In this document: one piece after another, positions 18,819-27,940 of the stretch
Layout: every line of letters starts with the position of its first letter
Numbering within the stretch: the first letter of the stretch is position 1
NCBI GenBank assembly: GCA_000383295.1
Contig: KB911077.1
Coordinates: 1-62,340, forward strand
Direction of reading: 5' to 3'
Length of the DNA stretch: 62,340 bases
From: Faecalispora sporosphaeroides DSM 1294
Lineage (GTDB): Bacteria; Bacillota; Clostridia; Oscillospirales; Acutalibacteraceae
Made by a program: the position numbers and the translations under genes
Notes under the pieces: model-generated
Seen by the model: only the letters and a program-made list of their open reading frames with translations
Databases searched by the model: none
What the model was told of the DNA's origin: nothing

Positions 18819-20447
18819 ATGTATCACAAGAAGAAAAAAAGCGAGCTGGAGCGCATGCTGTACCGGGGGTTCATGCTGATTTCCACTCTGGTGATCCTGC
18901 TTTCGCTGGGCGGAACGCTGTATTTTGATATTGTTCGCCAGCAAAAAGAAATGGATACCATGATCAGCGGTATCGCGGCTTATATATCGGAGGGAACAGA
19001 CGTGGTGACCATGCTGGAGAGCGGCTACCCCTCGCCTTATGTCAAGCAGTCTTTGGACGCGCTGTACGCGACGATCCCCAATATCAGCGTGGCGGAGGTG
19101 TGCAATAAAGACGGCGTCCGGTTTTACCACACCGACCGGCAAAGCACCGGCGAATCTTATGTGGATGGGGAGGAGATTCCCATTCTTCAGGGCAGCAAGC
19201 CGTATATCACCATCGGCTACGGCACAAAGGGCGCCCAGCGGCGGGCGTTTCATGCCGTTCGCAACGCCAGAGGCGAGATCATCGGCTTCGTGATGGTTTC
19301 GGTGTTTGTCGGGGTCATTTCCGCCCGGGTGCAGAGCATTGCGCTGGTACACCTGATGATTTTGGGCGTGATGCTGATCATCGGCTTCTTCCTGAGCCAT
19401 GCCATCCTTCGGATTATGAGAAAGACCCTGATGGGCTTTCAGCCGGAGGAGCTGCTGCGCCGTTACCTGCGGCAGGATGTTGTTCTCAGCGCGGTGGCGG
19501 AGGGGCTGGTCGCCAGCGATACGGCGGGGACGGTGCTGTTTGTCAATTCGGCTGCCCGCGGTTTGATCGGGGAGGATAAGGTGCTCGAGGGGCGGCCTGT
19601 TTCAGAGCTTCTGCCAGATACCCGGCAGGAAACCGTGCTGCGCACCGGCCAGCCGGAGGAACGCCGCTCCTGGATCGTTGGGGGGCATTCGGTACTGGTC
19701 AACGAGGTGCCCATCCGCAAGGACAACGATTCCCCCGCGGAGGGGGTTCTCACGGTTCTGTACGACCGCACCGAAATGCTGCATATGTCGGACGAGCTGT
19801 TCGGCGCCCGCAGCATGATCGACGCGCTGCGCTCCTACAACCACGAGTTTTCAAACCGCCTCCATGTGATTTTGGGGTATCTTGAAACCGGGCAGATCGA
19901 GCAGGCGATCGGTTTTATTGTGAACAGCAACCTGATTACCGGTCAGGTAATCTGTCAAACGGCGGATCAAATCCGTGTGTCGGAGCTTTGCGCGCTTGTT
20001 GTGGGCAAAATGATGCACGCGGCCGAGCAGGGAATCCAGCTCAAATTGATGGGCGACAGCTGCTGCATTGAGCAGGATCTTCTGATCCCTGTGGACGACA
20101 TGACGACGATCGTCGGGAATCTGCTGGAAAACGCCATCGAAGACCTGAACCTCCACGAATCCGAGTTTCGGGAGATCAAGTTCGGCCTGTACTGCCGGCC
20201 GGACTGCAACATTCTGGTCTGCGAGGATACCGGCCGGGGCATTTCCCGCGAGGTGATGGAGCACATGTTTGAAAAGGGCTTTTCCACAAAGGGAAAGTAC
20301 CGCGGAACCGGCCTGTATTTGGTGCGCCGCATTGTCCGGCAGTACGGCGGCCGAATCGACGTAGAGACGGAAGGGGGCGAAGGCACCGTCTTTACCATTA
20401 CTTTCACCAGAGAGGAGCAGAAGGATGTATCAGGTAATCATTATTGA
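18819..20447 (+). CDS. CitA/DcuS-type sensor histidine kinase
   Basis: The 542-residue kinase has a first membrane segment near residues 18-38, an extracellular PAS-like (PDC) sensor with ISVAEVCNKDGVRFYHTDRQ and GEIIGFVMVSVFVG, a second membrane segment near 173-193, a cytoplasmic PAS domain (VLSAVAEGLVASDTAGTVLF), and a DHp/ATPase module with the phospho-accepting His in RSYNHEFSNRLHVILGYLE, N box NLLENAIEDL and G boxes DTGRGIS and KGKYRGTGLYLV. This order is that of the citrate/C4-dicarboxylate family. The ATG at 18819 has GGAGGAG just upstream; a longer frame to 18669 would read through the inverted repeats. Its end overlaps the response regulator gene by 23 bp. Confidence 0.93.
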   Translation: MYHKKKKSELERMLYRGFMLISTLVILLSLGGTLYFDIVRQQKEMDTMISGIAAYISEGTDVVTMLESGYPSPYVKQSLDALYATIPNISVAEVCNKDGVRFYHTDRQSTGESYVDGEEIPILQGSKPYITIGYGTKGAQRRAFHAVRNARGEIIGFVMVSVFVGVISARVQSIALVHLMILGVMLIIGFFLSHAILRIMRKTLMGFQPEELLRRYLRQDVVLSAVAEGLVASDTAGTVLFVNSAARGLIGEDKVLEGRPVSELLPDTRQETVLRTGQPEERRSWIVGGHSVLVNEVPIRKDNDSPAEGVLTVLYDRTEMLHMSDELFGARSMIDALRSYNHEFSNRLHVILGYLETGQIEQAIGFIVNSNLITGQVICQTADQIRVSELCALVVGKMMHAAEQGIQLKLMGDSCCIEQDLLIPVDDMTTIVGNLLENAIEDLNLHESEFREIKFGLYCRPDCNILVCEDTGRGISREVMEHMFEKGFSTKGKYRGTGLYLVRRIVRQYGGRIDVETEGGEGTVFTITFTREEQKDVSGNHY

Positions 20448-21120
20448 GGATGATTCCATGGTGGCGGATATCAACTGCAGATATATTGAAAATACGCCCG
20501 GCTTTGCGGTGCAGGCCGTTTTTCAGAACGGCGCGCAGGCGCTGGAATATTTGAAAGGGCACGAAGTGCCTTTGATCATTCTGGACTACTACACTCCCGT
20601 TATGAACGGAATGGAGTTTGTGGATCGGCTGCACGGGATGGGAAAGGCTCCCGATATTATCATGGTCACCTCGGCCAGCGACGCCCAGATCGTCTGCCAG
20701 ATGGTTTCGCGCGGTATTCTGGATTACCTGGTCAAGCCGTTTGAGTACCACCGCTTTCGCGAGGCGTTGGACAAGTTCCGTCAGTCCCGTGAGCGCTGGC
20801 ACACCCACGACGGCGCTCTTCGGCAGGAGGAAATCGATGAAATGCTCTCTTCCGGCGCGGGCAAAACGGCGCCGGCTCAAATTCTGGCCAAGGGCCTGAA
20901 CGACAGCACCATGAATATGATCCGCCGGTTTTTGATGGAAAACAGCTCGTCCATGTTCACCAGCGAGGAGATCGCCGAGAGGGTGCACCTCTCGCGGATT
21001 ACGGTGCGCCGCTATATGAGCTTTATGGTAGAAACAAACGAAATCACCAGCACAATCGATTATCAAACGGGCGGGAGGCCGGCAATCAAGTATTCTTTTG
21101 GAAAAATCAAACAAAAATAA
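20425..21120 (+). CDS. CitB/DcuR-type response regulator
   Basis: The 231-residue protein has a receiver domain (acidic IIIEDD near residue 8, phospho-acceptor Asp54 in ILDYYTPVMNG, Lys in YLVKPFEYHRF) and a C-terminal winged/helix-turn-helix region (FTSEEIAERVHLSRITVRRYMSFM) as in CitB, DcuR and DpiA. It overlaps the kinase gene, so the pair is translationally coupled. By position, the likely targets are the gltS and TAXI genes downstream; AT-rich TTACTT-like repeats lie at 21145-21195, just before the gltS promoter. Confidence 0.93.
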   Translation: MYQVIIIEDDSMVADINCRYIENTPGFAVQAVFQNGAQALEYLKGHEVPLIILDYYTPVMNGMEFVDRLHGMGKAPDIIMVTSASDAQIVCQMVSRGILDYLVKPFEYHRFREALDKFRQSRERWHTHDGALRQEEIDEMLSSGAGKTAPAQILAKGLNDSTMNMIRRFLMENSSSMFTSEEIAERVHLSRITVRRYMSFMVETNEITSTIDYQTGGRPAIKYSFGKIKQK

Positions 21121-21194
21121 AATCAAATTTATTGCTATGTGTTCAAAAAGCACAATTACTTTAGCTACAAAAGAATTACGATAGTTACTTAAAA

Positions 21195-21223
21195 TTGCAA
21201 TTATTCTTTATTCTCCTTATACT
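21195..21223 (+). promoter_or_regulatory. Promoter of gltS
   Basis: TTGCAA (21195-21200) and TATACT (21218-21223) are 17 bp apart. Upstream, ATTACTTTA, ATTACGATA and GTTACTTAA form loosely repeated AT-rich sites that may bind the response regulator. Confidence 0.55.
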
Positions 21224-21380
21224 CAAACTGTAATTCAAGGTGGCCGGGGAAGCCTCTGAGAAACAAAGAAAGGCGGGTGAGCTTTTTAGCAAGACCTCGG
21301 TTTTGGAAAACCACACACCGTTAGGGAATGGGACGGCGGTCCTGTTCTAGTTAGAGTATTTACATAAGGGAGAGGATTTT

Positions 21381-22583
21381 GTGGTAGAAGTATCTTTTGA
21401 CGTAATGCAAAGCTGCGCAATTGCCGCTTTGGTCGTTCTGGTTGGTCGCTGGCTTGTTAAGCGAATCAAGTTTTTGCGCACCTACTGTATTCCGGGCGTT
21501 GTCGTATGCGGCTTGATTGTCAGCATCGTTCTTTCGCTGTTGAAAAACGGCGGTGTTCTTACCATCCATTTTGATGTTAAGGTTCTCAAAGAGTTCTTTA
21601 TGGATGTCTTCTTTACCGCCATCGGCTTGACCGCCTCGGCCAAGCTGATCAAAAATGCCGGCGGAAAGCTCCTGATCGGTATTACGATCACAACGATCGG
21701 TTCCATTCTGATTCAAAACGTGGTAGGCGTTCTTTTGACAAAGCCCTTTGGCCTGCATCCGCTGCTCGGCCTGGGTCTCGGCTCCCTGTCTCTGATGGGC
21801 GGCGTAGGCACCTCTGGTGCGATCGCTCCTCTGTATGAAGAGCTCGGCGCGGCCAATGCGGTTGTTATCAGCGTTATGGGTGCCACCTTCGGCATGATCT
21901 TTGCCAGCCTGGTGGGCGGCCCTGTTGCACGCTGGCTGATTAAGCGCAATAACCTCAAGGCAAATGCCAATGAAGTGGACGCCAGCAAGCAGGCCGATAA
22001 TGAGGTTACCCCTCTGAACACCAAGAGCCTGATGGGCAGCGTATGCCTGGTTGTTATTTCCGCAGGTATCGGCTCTTATATCGCGATTGCGGCCGGCAAA
22101 GTCCCCGCTATTGAATTCCCCTATTTCGTAGGCTGTATGCTGGGTGCTGTTATCATCCGCAACATTCTGGATGCCGCGAAGTTTGAGGTTAACGAAGTTG
22201 AGATTGATACCATCGGGTCCATCACGCTGGATCTGTTCATCGCGATGACCATGATGACCATCGATGTTACAAAGCTGGCCGATGTGGCTGGTCCTTTCGT
22301 CATCATTCTGGCCGTTCAGATCGTTGTCATGATTCTGTGGGTTGCTTTGGTCACCTACAATATGTGCGGCAGAGATTACAACGCGGCTGTTATGACAGCG
22401 GCTCATGTGGGTATCGGCCTTGGTTCCGGCCCCAACGCCATGACAAATATGCGCGCGGTTATTTCGGAATATGGCCCTGCCAACGTTGCGTGGGTCGTCT
22501 TTACTCCCTTCGCACTCATTGTCCTGGATATTGTCAATCCGATTCTCTGCAGTGTGATCGCGCCCTGGGTTGCCACTTTGTAA
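21381..22583 (+). CDS. gltS: Sodium/glutamate symporter
   Basis: The 400-residue membrane protein belongs to the GltS family, which imports glutamate with Na+. Two inverted halves are seen with the re-entrant glycine-rich motifs GLGSLSLMGGVGTSGAIAPLYE (first half, about residue 130) and AAHVGIGLGSGPNAMTNM (second half, about residue 340). GTG at 21381 has AAGGGAGAGG upstream. It stands between a CitAB-like two-component system and a TAXI binding protein on the same strand, each with its own promoter. A terminator follows at 22674-22710. Glutamate as substrate is a family-based call. Confidence 0.95.
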   Translation: MVEVSFDVMQSCAIAALVVLVGRWLVKRIKFLRTYCIPGVVVCGLIVSIVLSLLKNGGVLTIHFDVKVLKEFFMDVFFTAIGLTASAKLIKNAGGKLLIGITITTIGSILIQNVVGVLLTKPFGLHPLLGLGLGSLSLMGGVGTSGAIAPLYEELGAANAVVISVMGATFGMIFASLVGGPVARWLIKRNNLKANANEVDASKQADNEVTPLNTKSLMGSVCLVVISAGIGSYIAIAAGKVPAIEFPYFVGCMLGAVIIRNILDAAKFEVNEVEIDTIGSITLDLFIAMTMMTIDVTKLADVAGPFVIILAVQIVVMILWVALVTYNMCGRDYNAAVMTAAHVGIGLGSGPNAMTNMRAVISEYGPANVAWVVFTPFALIVLDIVNPILCSVIAPWVATL

Positions 22584-22673
22584 GTAACCGCATCCTTATT
22601 TTAACTACGGGTTCATTACCGTTTGATCAGGCTTTTATTGGGCTCTATATCAAACAATAGTTATTTGGTTTGT

Positions 22674-22710
22674 AGAAGGCAGGTTCTTTTGGAACCTGCC
22701 TTCTGCATTT
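22674..22710 (+). terminator. Intrinsic terminator after gltS
   Basis: AGAAGGCAGGTTC pairs perfectly with GAACCTGCCTTCT around a 5-base loop, followed by GCATTTTT. Confidence 0.85.
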
Positions 22711-22847
22711 TTGCAGCTTCAGCGCAAAACACCGCCGGCTCGGCTGGCTGGAACCAAACGCTTACAGGGTTTTCACTATGAAAAATACAGCAAAATACAA
22801 AAAATGGCATTCGGCGGAATATTTGATTTTTTTCGTATGAAATTTGC

Positions 22848-22877
22848 TTGGAAAACCATGGCCTGCCATGGTATAAT
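22848..22877 (+). promoter_or_regulatory. Promoter with a palindromic operator before the TAXI gene
   Basis: TTGGAA (22848-22853) and TATAAT (22872-22877) are 18 bp apart. The spacer is almost filled by the dyad ACCATGG-CCTG-CCATGGT (22855-22872), a likely regulator site. Confidence 0.6.
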
Positions 22878-23238
22878 ATACAAAAGCATATATTATATAT
22901 AATTTTATCCATATATCGCAATGGAGGGTATGCTCCGGTGTGAAATCCGTTCGGACGAAAAGCGGCTTTGGCCGGCAAAATATTATCAGCCCGTCATTCT
23001 AAAAGGTATGGGCGCGGTTTTCGCGGGCTTGTTTGATGATTTATGATAACACACCCCCACGGCATTCGAGAAAGCAAAGCTTTCAACGTCTGGGAAGGCA
23101 CGGAATCATCGGCTTGGTGGCTGCGAAAGCTGAACTGGAATATTTGCAGGCCCGCTGGATGATTTATAATGGAATAAAACTGGAAACAGGCTTGCGGCGT
23201 TTGTTCCAGTTATTTTATAACAGGGGAGGGCGATGTCA
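22878..23238 (+). other. Long leader before the TAXI gene with a terminal hairpin
   Basis: About 350 nt separate the promoter from the gene. No coding gene is convincing (a 69-codon ORF at 23033-23242 has no ribosome site). ACTGGAAACA and TGTTCCAGT (about 23178-23214) pair just before TATTTTA and the ribosome site AGGGGAGGG, which could attenuate or mask translation. Confidence 0.4.
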
Positions 23239-24237
23239 ATGAGTACAGGCAGTCGTTTTAAAACATTGGTTGCGGTATTGTGTCTTTTGGCTTTAGTGGC
23301 TTCGGGGTGTCAAACGGCGAACAGTGACTCATCGGCCGCCGGTAAGCAGAAGGAACAGCCCATCCAGGTGCTGACCATCGGCACTGCGGACAGCGGCGGC
23401 ACCATGTACCCGGTAGGCCGTGCCATTGCACAGGTCATCAACGAGAACATACCCCAAATGAAAATCAACATTGGCGCATCAAACGGCTCTCTTTCCAATG
23501 TGGAAGGCCTGCGGGGCGGGCAGATCGACCTTGGTCTGGTCAGCGCAGATGTGGCATATTGCGCTTATCGGGGCGAGGATGAGTTTTCGGGAAAGCCGAT
23601 GAAGAACCTGCGCGCGATCGGCGCGGTGTATTTCAGCTGTTCCAACTGGATCGTGAAGGATTCCCTGAACGCCGTTTATGTCCATGATCTGCTGGGAAAG
23701 CGGGTCGCTGTGGGGCCGGAGAACTCCACCACGGATCTCTCCGCCAGAATCGCCCTGCAGGTTGTCGGGATCAATTCGAGCAATACCAAGCTTGAGAACT
23801 ACGGCCTCGGCTCCGGCAGCAAAGCGCTGCAGGAAGGAAAGCTCGACGCCGTACACGGAATGGCCGGCGTCCCCATTCGGGCGATGCAGGATTTGGCGCG
23901 GAATGTTCCCAGCCACCTACTGCGCTATACCGACGAGGAGCTCAATGAGATACTGGACGATAACGACCAGTACCGAAAAGCGATGATTCCCGCCGGCACC
24001 TATGCCGGCCAAAAAGAAGATGTGCCCACCTTCGGCGTAAAATGTGTGCTCTGCGTCAATGAGGATATGGACGAAGAGCTGGTTTATACCATCACTAAAA
24101 TTTTGCGCCAGTCCGTAGAGAATTTGGATGAGCTCCATTACTCCATGGAGAGCATGAAGGATCCTGATTTCGTTTCCAAAGACCTTCCGGTTCCGCTTCA
24201 TCCCGGCGCAGAACGTTTTTATAATGAAAATAAATAA
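23239..24237 (+). CDS. TAXI-family TRAP-type substrate-binding lipoprotein (orphan)
   Basis: The 332-residue protein starts with a lipoprotein signal (LVASGC lipobox, Cys near residue 26) and has TAXI-family landmarks: LTIGTADSGGTMYPVGRAIA, the INIGASNGSLSNVEGLRGGQ ligand region, DLGLVSADVA and VAVGPENSTTDLSARI. TAXI proteins normally deliver ligand (glutamate or related acids in known cases) to a fused TRAP permease, but no TRAP membrane gene is present here. It could instead present ligand to GltS or to the upstream sensor kinase; that is inference. ATG at 23239 is preferred (8 bases from AGGGGAGGG) over the ATG at 23233. A strong terminator follows at 24364-24408. Confidence 0.9.
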   Translation: MSTGSRFKTLVAVLCLLALVASGCQTANSDSSAAGKQKEQPIQVLTIGTADSGGTMYPVGRAIAQVINENIPQMKINIGASNGSLSNVEGLRGGQIDLGLVSADVAYCAYRGEDEFSGKPMKNLRAIGAVYFSCSNWIVKDSLNAVYVHDLLGKRVAVGPENSTTDLSARIALQVVGINSSNTKLENYGLGSGSKALQEGKLDAVHGMAGVPIRAMQDLARNVPSHLLRYTDEELNEILDDNDQYRKAMIPAGTYAGQKEDVPTFGVKCVLCVNEDMDEELVYTITKILRQSVENLDELHYSMESMKDPDFVSKDLPVPLHPGAERFYNENK

Positions 24238-24363
24238 TTTGTTTTTTATTTTCAGATGACGGGCTGATTCCTGCTTTGGATTCCGGGGGCTCTCCCAGCC
24301 GCGGGCGGCTTGCTGCCGTTTACGGCGTAATTTGGGCACCGAAGGAAAGAAGCCGGTTTGAGC

Positions 24364-24408
24364 AAAAGAGAGTCCGAATGCAGTTTTTGCATTCGGACTC
24401 TCTTTTTT
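24364..24408 (+). terminator. Intrinsic terminator after the TAXI gene
   Basis: A 19-bp stem (AAAAGAGAGTCCGAATGCA with its complement) around GTTTT is followed by six T residues. Confidence 0.9.
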
Positions 24409-24742
24409 GCTGCGTTACTTTCCTTTATAACCTGCGGTGGGCATCCAATACAAAGCGCTGGCGCTCGACCGTTCAGGCGGTTCCCGCCGCATTCCGGCAG
24501 AACAATGTTGCCTCGCTTTTTGACCCAGATACTCGAAAATGAATGATCCGAATTGGAATTATGCAAAATCAAAACAGAAAGAAAACGAAAACTTTTTGAT
24601 TTTCTGCAAAAAGAATAAAATCAAATTGCAATGTTTAGAGGTTAAGCATAAAAATAGTATGGTTCGTGTCTTTTTCCCCTTGTTTTTTTAGCCGAAATTG
24701 GATAAATTAAATAAAACTGAAATCTGATGACAGAATTTTAAT
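24409..24742. other. AT-rich gene-free stretch
   Basis: No gene, repeat or RNA is recognised between the TAXI terminator and the promoter of the betaine transporter. Confidence 0.5.
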
Positions 24743-24806
24743 TTGACAAGAATTTCATATTTTACTATAATTGTACTAACAACTTATTATTACACTAAGA
24801 GTTGTT
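24743..24806 (+). promoter_or_regulatory. Consensus promoter and downstream dyad of the opuA-like operon
   Basis: TTGACA (24743-24748) and TATAAT (24766-24771) are 17 bp apart, a perfect consensus. A dyad AACAACT / AGTTGTT (24778-24784 and 24800-24806) covers the expected start of transcription and could be a repressor site. Confidence 0.8.
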
Positions 24807-24874
24807 ACTATACAGGCGTTTTTTAGATAAACATAATGAAGGCTTGTTTTAATACGAATTGGGGGAGAGCAGAA

Positions 24875-26068
24875 ATGACAAAGGTTGAGATCAAAAACTT
24901 GTATAAAATATTCGGCGCCACCCCGAAAAAGATGATCCCGTTTTTGCAGGAGGGCGAAACAAAAGAGTCCGTTTTAAAGAAGCACAAGCACAGTGTGGGT
25001 GTGAACGATGCTTCCTTTACTGTGGAGGAGGGTGAAATCTTTGTGGTGATGGGGCTTTCCGGCAGCGGCAAATCGACGCTGATCCGCTGCCTGAACCGAT
25101 TGATCGAACCCACCGCCGGACAGGTGATGATCGATGGGGAAAATATTGTGGAGTACGACGCCGAGAAGCTGCGGGGCGTCCGCAGAAAAAAGATCGCGAT
25201 GGTTTTTCAGAATTTTGCGCTTTTGCCGCACCGCACCGTAGCGGAAAACGTGGCCTTCGGCCTTGAAATTCAAAAGGAGGACGAGGCGGTTCGCCGCAAA
25301 AAGGCGGTGGAAATGCTTGAGGTCGTCGGGCTGAAGGGGTACGAAAACTCCTATCCGTCTCAGCTTTCCGGCGGCATGCAGCAGCGTGTGGGGCTGGCAA
25401 GGGCGCTGGCCACCTCGCCGGATATTCTGCTGATGGACGAAGCGTTCAGCGCGCTGGATCCGCTGATCCGCAAGGGAATGCAGAACGAGCTGCTGAATTT
25501 GCAGCGCAGGCTGAAAAAGACGATCATCTTTATCACGCATGATCTGGACGAAGCCCTGAAGCTGGGTGACCGCATCGCCATTATGAAAGACGGCGTAATC
25601 GTGCAGATCGGCACTCCGGAAGAGATTCTGAGCCACCCGGCGAATGAATATGTACGCAAGTTTGTGCAGGGAGTCAACCGCTCGAAGGTGCTTACCGCGT
25701 CGTCGATCATGAGAGATACGGATACCGTAATAACGGTAACCGGCGGCGCCCGTTTGGCGCTGCGCCAGATGCGCGAGGCGGCAATTTCGAGCGTTTATGT
25801 TACCGATAAGCAGGGCCGTCTGCTTGGCCTGGTCACGATTGACGACGTCACCCAGCTGATCCGGGAGGGGAAAGACGATCTTACCAATATTCTGGAGAAA
25901 GAGATCTGCACCGTCGGGCCGGATGTCCTTGTGGAAGAGATTCTGCCCTTGTTTTTAAAGACAAAGTACCCGGTGGCCGTAGTTGACGGCGAAAACACGC
26001 TGCTGGGGCTGATTTTCAAGGTTTCGGCTTTGGCTGGTATCGTAGGGGAGGGAAATGGGAATGATTAG
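24875..26068 (+). CDS. opuAA: Glycine betaine/proline-type ABC transporter ATPase with CBS domains
   Basis: The 397-residue ATPase powers import of compatible solutes. Walker A is GLSGSGKST, the Q loop VFQNFALLPHRT, the ABC signature LSGGMQQRVGLARAL and Walker B DILLMDEAFSALD. Residues from about 275 on form paired CBS domains (VTGGARLALRQMREAAISSV, VGPDVLVEEILPLF), which in OpuA-type ATPases sense ionic strength or bind c-di-AMP. The N-terminal ...YKIFGATPKKMIPFLQEGE is the usual ProV/OpuAA insertion. ATG at 24875 has GGGGGAGAG upstream. It overlaps the permease gene by 14 bp. The genome's own c-di-AMP synthase genes lie about 7 kb further on. Confidence 0.93.
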   Translation: MTKVEIKNLYKIFGATPKKMIPFLQEGETKESVLKKHKHSVGVNDASFTVEEGEIFVVMGLSGSGKSTLIRCLNRLIEPTAGQVMIDGENIVEYDAEKLRGVRRKKIAMVFQNFALLPHRTVAENVAFGLEIQKEDEAVRRKKAVEMLEVVGLKGYENSYPSQLSGGMQQRVGLARALATSPDILLMDEAFSALDPLIRKGMQNELLNLQRRLKKTIIFITHDLDEALKLGDRIAIMKDGVIVQIGTPEEILSHPANEYVRKFVQGVNRSKVLTASSIMRDTDTVITVTGGARLALRQMREAAISSVYVTDKQGRLLGLVTIDDVTQLIREGKDDLTNILEKEICTVGPDVLVEEILPLFLKTKYPVAVVDGENTLLGLIFKVSALAGIVGEGNGND

Positions 26069-26891
26069 ATTGCCGATCGGAGATTATGTGGAGAGAGGCA
26101 TCGATTGGCTCACCGTCAATCTGGCCCCGTTTTTCACCGGAATCAAGGAAGGCCTTTCGGGCATTATCAATGGGTTTGATTTTATCTTCAACGGGATTCC
26201 GTTTTTTATTATCATCGCGCTTCTCGCGGTGATCGCCTGGCGTCTGGCCGGGCGCGGGACGGCCGTTTTTACCGCGCTGGGCCTGCTGCTCATCGTTTCG
26301 ATGAATCTGTGGAAGCAGACAATGGAAACTTTGGCGCTGGTTGTCACCGCAACGCTGATCGCGCTGATTCTGGGGCTGCCGCTTGGCATCTGGATGTCCC
26401 GCAGCGATAAAGCGAACAATGCCGTCCGCCCGATTCTGGACTTTATGCAGACCATGCCCGCGTTTGTGTACTTAATCCCCGCCGTGTATTTCTTTGATTT
26501 GGGCGAGGTACCCGGCGCGGTGGCGACCGTTATTTTCGCGATGCCCCCCGTGGTTCGCCTGACCAGCCTCGGCATCCGCCAGGTGCCGGTCGATGTGGTG
26601 GAGGCGTCAAAGGCGTTCGGAGCGACCTCCGGCCAGTTGCTGTGGAAGGTGCAGATTCCCATGGCGATGCCCACCATTCTGGCGGGCTTGAACCAGACGA
26701 TCCTGCTGTCGCTTTCCATGGTCGTTATTTCGGCCATGATCGGAGCCGGCGGGCTGGGCAACGTGGTGCTTCAGGGCATTACGCAGATGAAGATGGGCCA
26801 GGGCTTTGAGGGCGGCCTCGCGGTTGTGATTCTGGCCATGGTGATCGACCGCATCACCCAGAGCCTGGGTAAGGCAAGAAAGAAGGGCTGA
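26055..26891 (+). CDS. opuAB: Glycine betaine/proline-type ABC transporter permease
   Basis: The 278-residue integral membrane protein is the ProW/OpuAB-type permease. It has about six to seven membrane segments and the EAA loop (VEASKAFGATSGQLLWKVQIPMAMPTILAG) that docks on the ATPase. The substrate-binding domain is separate (next gene), not fused as in some OpuA systems. AGGGGAGGG precedes the ATG, and the gene overlaps the ATPase gene. Confidence 0.93.
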   Translation: MGMIRLPIGDYVERGIDWLTVNLAPFFTGIKEGLSGIINGFDFIFNGIPFFIIIALLAVIAWRLAGRGTAVFTALGLLLIVSMNLWKQTMETLALVVTATLIALILGLPLGIWMSRSDKANNAVRPILDFMQTMPAFVYLIPAVYFFDLGEVPGAVATVIFAMPPVVRLTSLGIRQVPVDVVEASKAFGATSGQLLWKVQIPMAMPTILAGLNQTILLSLSMVVISAMIGAGGLGNVVLQGITQMKMGQGFEGGLAVVILAMVIDRITQSLGKARKKG

Positions 26892-26998
26892 TCCGCAGTG
26901 CGGCAATCTGCGGATTTCTCCCCTGAAAGCGCATGGGGAATTCAACAGCTTTTTCATAGTGACATGAGAATAAATACGAAAGATCAAAGGAGGAAGTT

Positions 26999-27874
26999 AT
27001 GAAAAAAGCAGTAGCAATCGGTATGAGCGTGGTCATGCTTCTGGGTGCGATGGCGGGCTGCAGCCCGTCGGGCGGCAGCTCGGGAGCGACGGAAAAAAAG
27101 ACGGTAAAGCTTGGTTATGTCAACTGGTCTGAGGGGATCGCGATGACCAATCTGGCCGCCGCGGTTCTGGAGGATGAAATGGGCTACAAGGTAGAGCTGA
27201 CGATGGCGGATGTCGCGCCGGTCTTTACTTCCGTGGCCAGCGGAAATACAGACGCCTTTCTGGATGTTTGGCTTCCGGTAACGCATGAGGACTACATGAA
27301 GGAATACGGCGATAAGCTGGAGGATTTGGGCGTCAGCTACGAAAACGCGCTGATCGGCCTTGCGGTGCCGAGCTATGTGCAGGTCAACAGCATCGAAGAG
27401 CTGAATGCCAATAAAGATCAGTTCGGCGGCGAGATCATCGGCATCGATTCCGGCGCGGGAATCATGAAGGCCACGGAAAAGGCGATCGCCGATTACGGTC
27501 TGGATTACAAGATTCTGCCCGGCAGCGGCCCCACCATGACGGCGGCGCTGAAAAAGGCGATCGATGCGAAAAAGCCGATTGTGGTAACGGGGTGGAAGCC
27601 TCACTGGATGTTCGCCCGCTGGGATTTGAAGGTTCTGGAGGACCCGAAGGGTGTTTATGGGACCGCGGAAAATATCCACATTGTCGCCCGGAAAGACCTT
27701 TCCAAGGATATGCCGGAGGTTGCGAACTTCCTGAAAAGCTTTAAGATGAGCGAGAAGGAGCTCGGCGACCTGATGGGCGCGATCGAGGACAAGGGCGGCG
27801 AGCCGCTGGATGTCGCGAGAGCGTGGGCCAAGGAGCATACGGATCTGATCAAGGGCTGGGTCCCTGCAAAATAA
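26999..27874 (+). CDS. opuAC: Glycine betaine-type substrate-binding lipoprotein
   Basis: The 291-residue lipoprotein (lipobox GAMAGC, Cys near residue 21) is of the ProX/OpuAC class: LGYVNWSEGIAMTNLAAAVLE near the start, DAFLDVWLPVTHEDY, and VVTGWKPHWMFARWDLK, whose Trp residues belong to the aromatic cage for quaternary ammonium groups. AGGAGG lies 5 bases before the ATG. It is the third gene of the operon, 107 bp after the permease, and is followed by a strong terminator. Confidence 0.93.
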   Translation: MKKAVAIGMSVVMLLGAMAGCSPSGGSSGATEKKTVKLGYVNWSEGIAMTNLAAAVLEDEMGYKVELTMADVAPVFTSVASGNTDAFLDVWLPVTHEDYMKEYGDKLEDLGVSYENALIGLAVPSYVQVNSIEELNANKDQFGGEIIGIDSGAGIMKATEKAIADYGLDYKILPGSGPTMTAALKKAIDAKKPIVVTGWKPHWMFARWDLKVLEDPKGVYGTAENIHIVARKDLSKDMPEVANFLKSFKMSEKELGDLMGAIEDKGGEPLDVARAWAKEHTDLIKGWVPAK

Positions 27875-27890
27875 ACCCGCCAAAAGCAGA

Positions 27891-27929
27891 AAAAACCGGC
27901 TGCCCGCGTGATGCGGGCAGCCGGTTTTT
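27891..27929. terminator. Terminator between opuAC and the methyltransferase gene
   Basis: AAAAACCGGCTGCCCGC pairs perfectly with GCGGGCAGCCGGTTTTT around GTGAT; it can serve both convergent genes. Confidence 0.9.
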
Positions 27930-27940
27930 GCCGTGCGAAC

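Noticed and set aside
23033-23242. 69-codon ORF before the TAXI gene
   Set aside because: No ribosome site and no conserved pattern; it lies in the structured leader and overlaps the true start.
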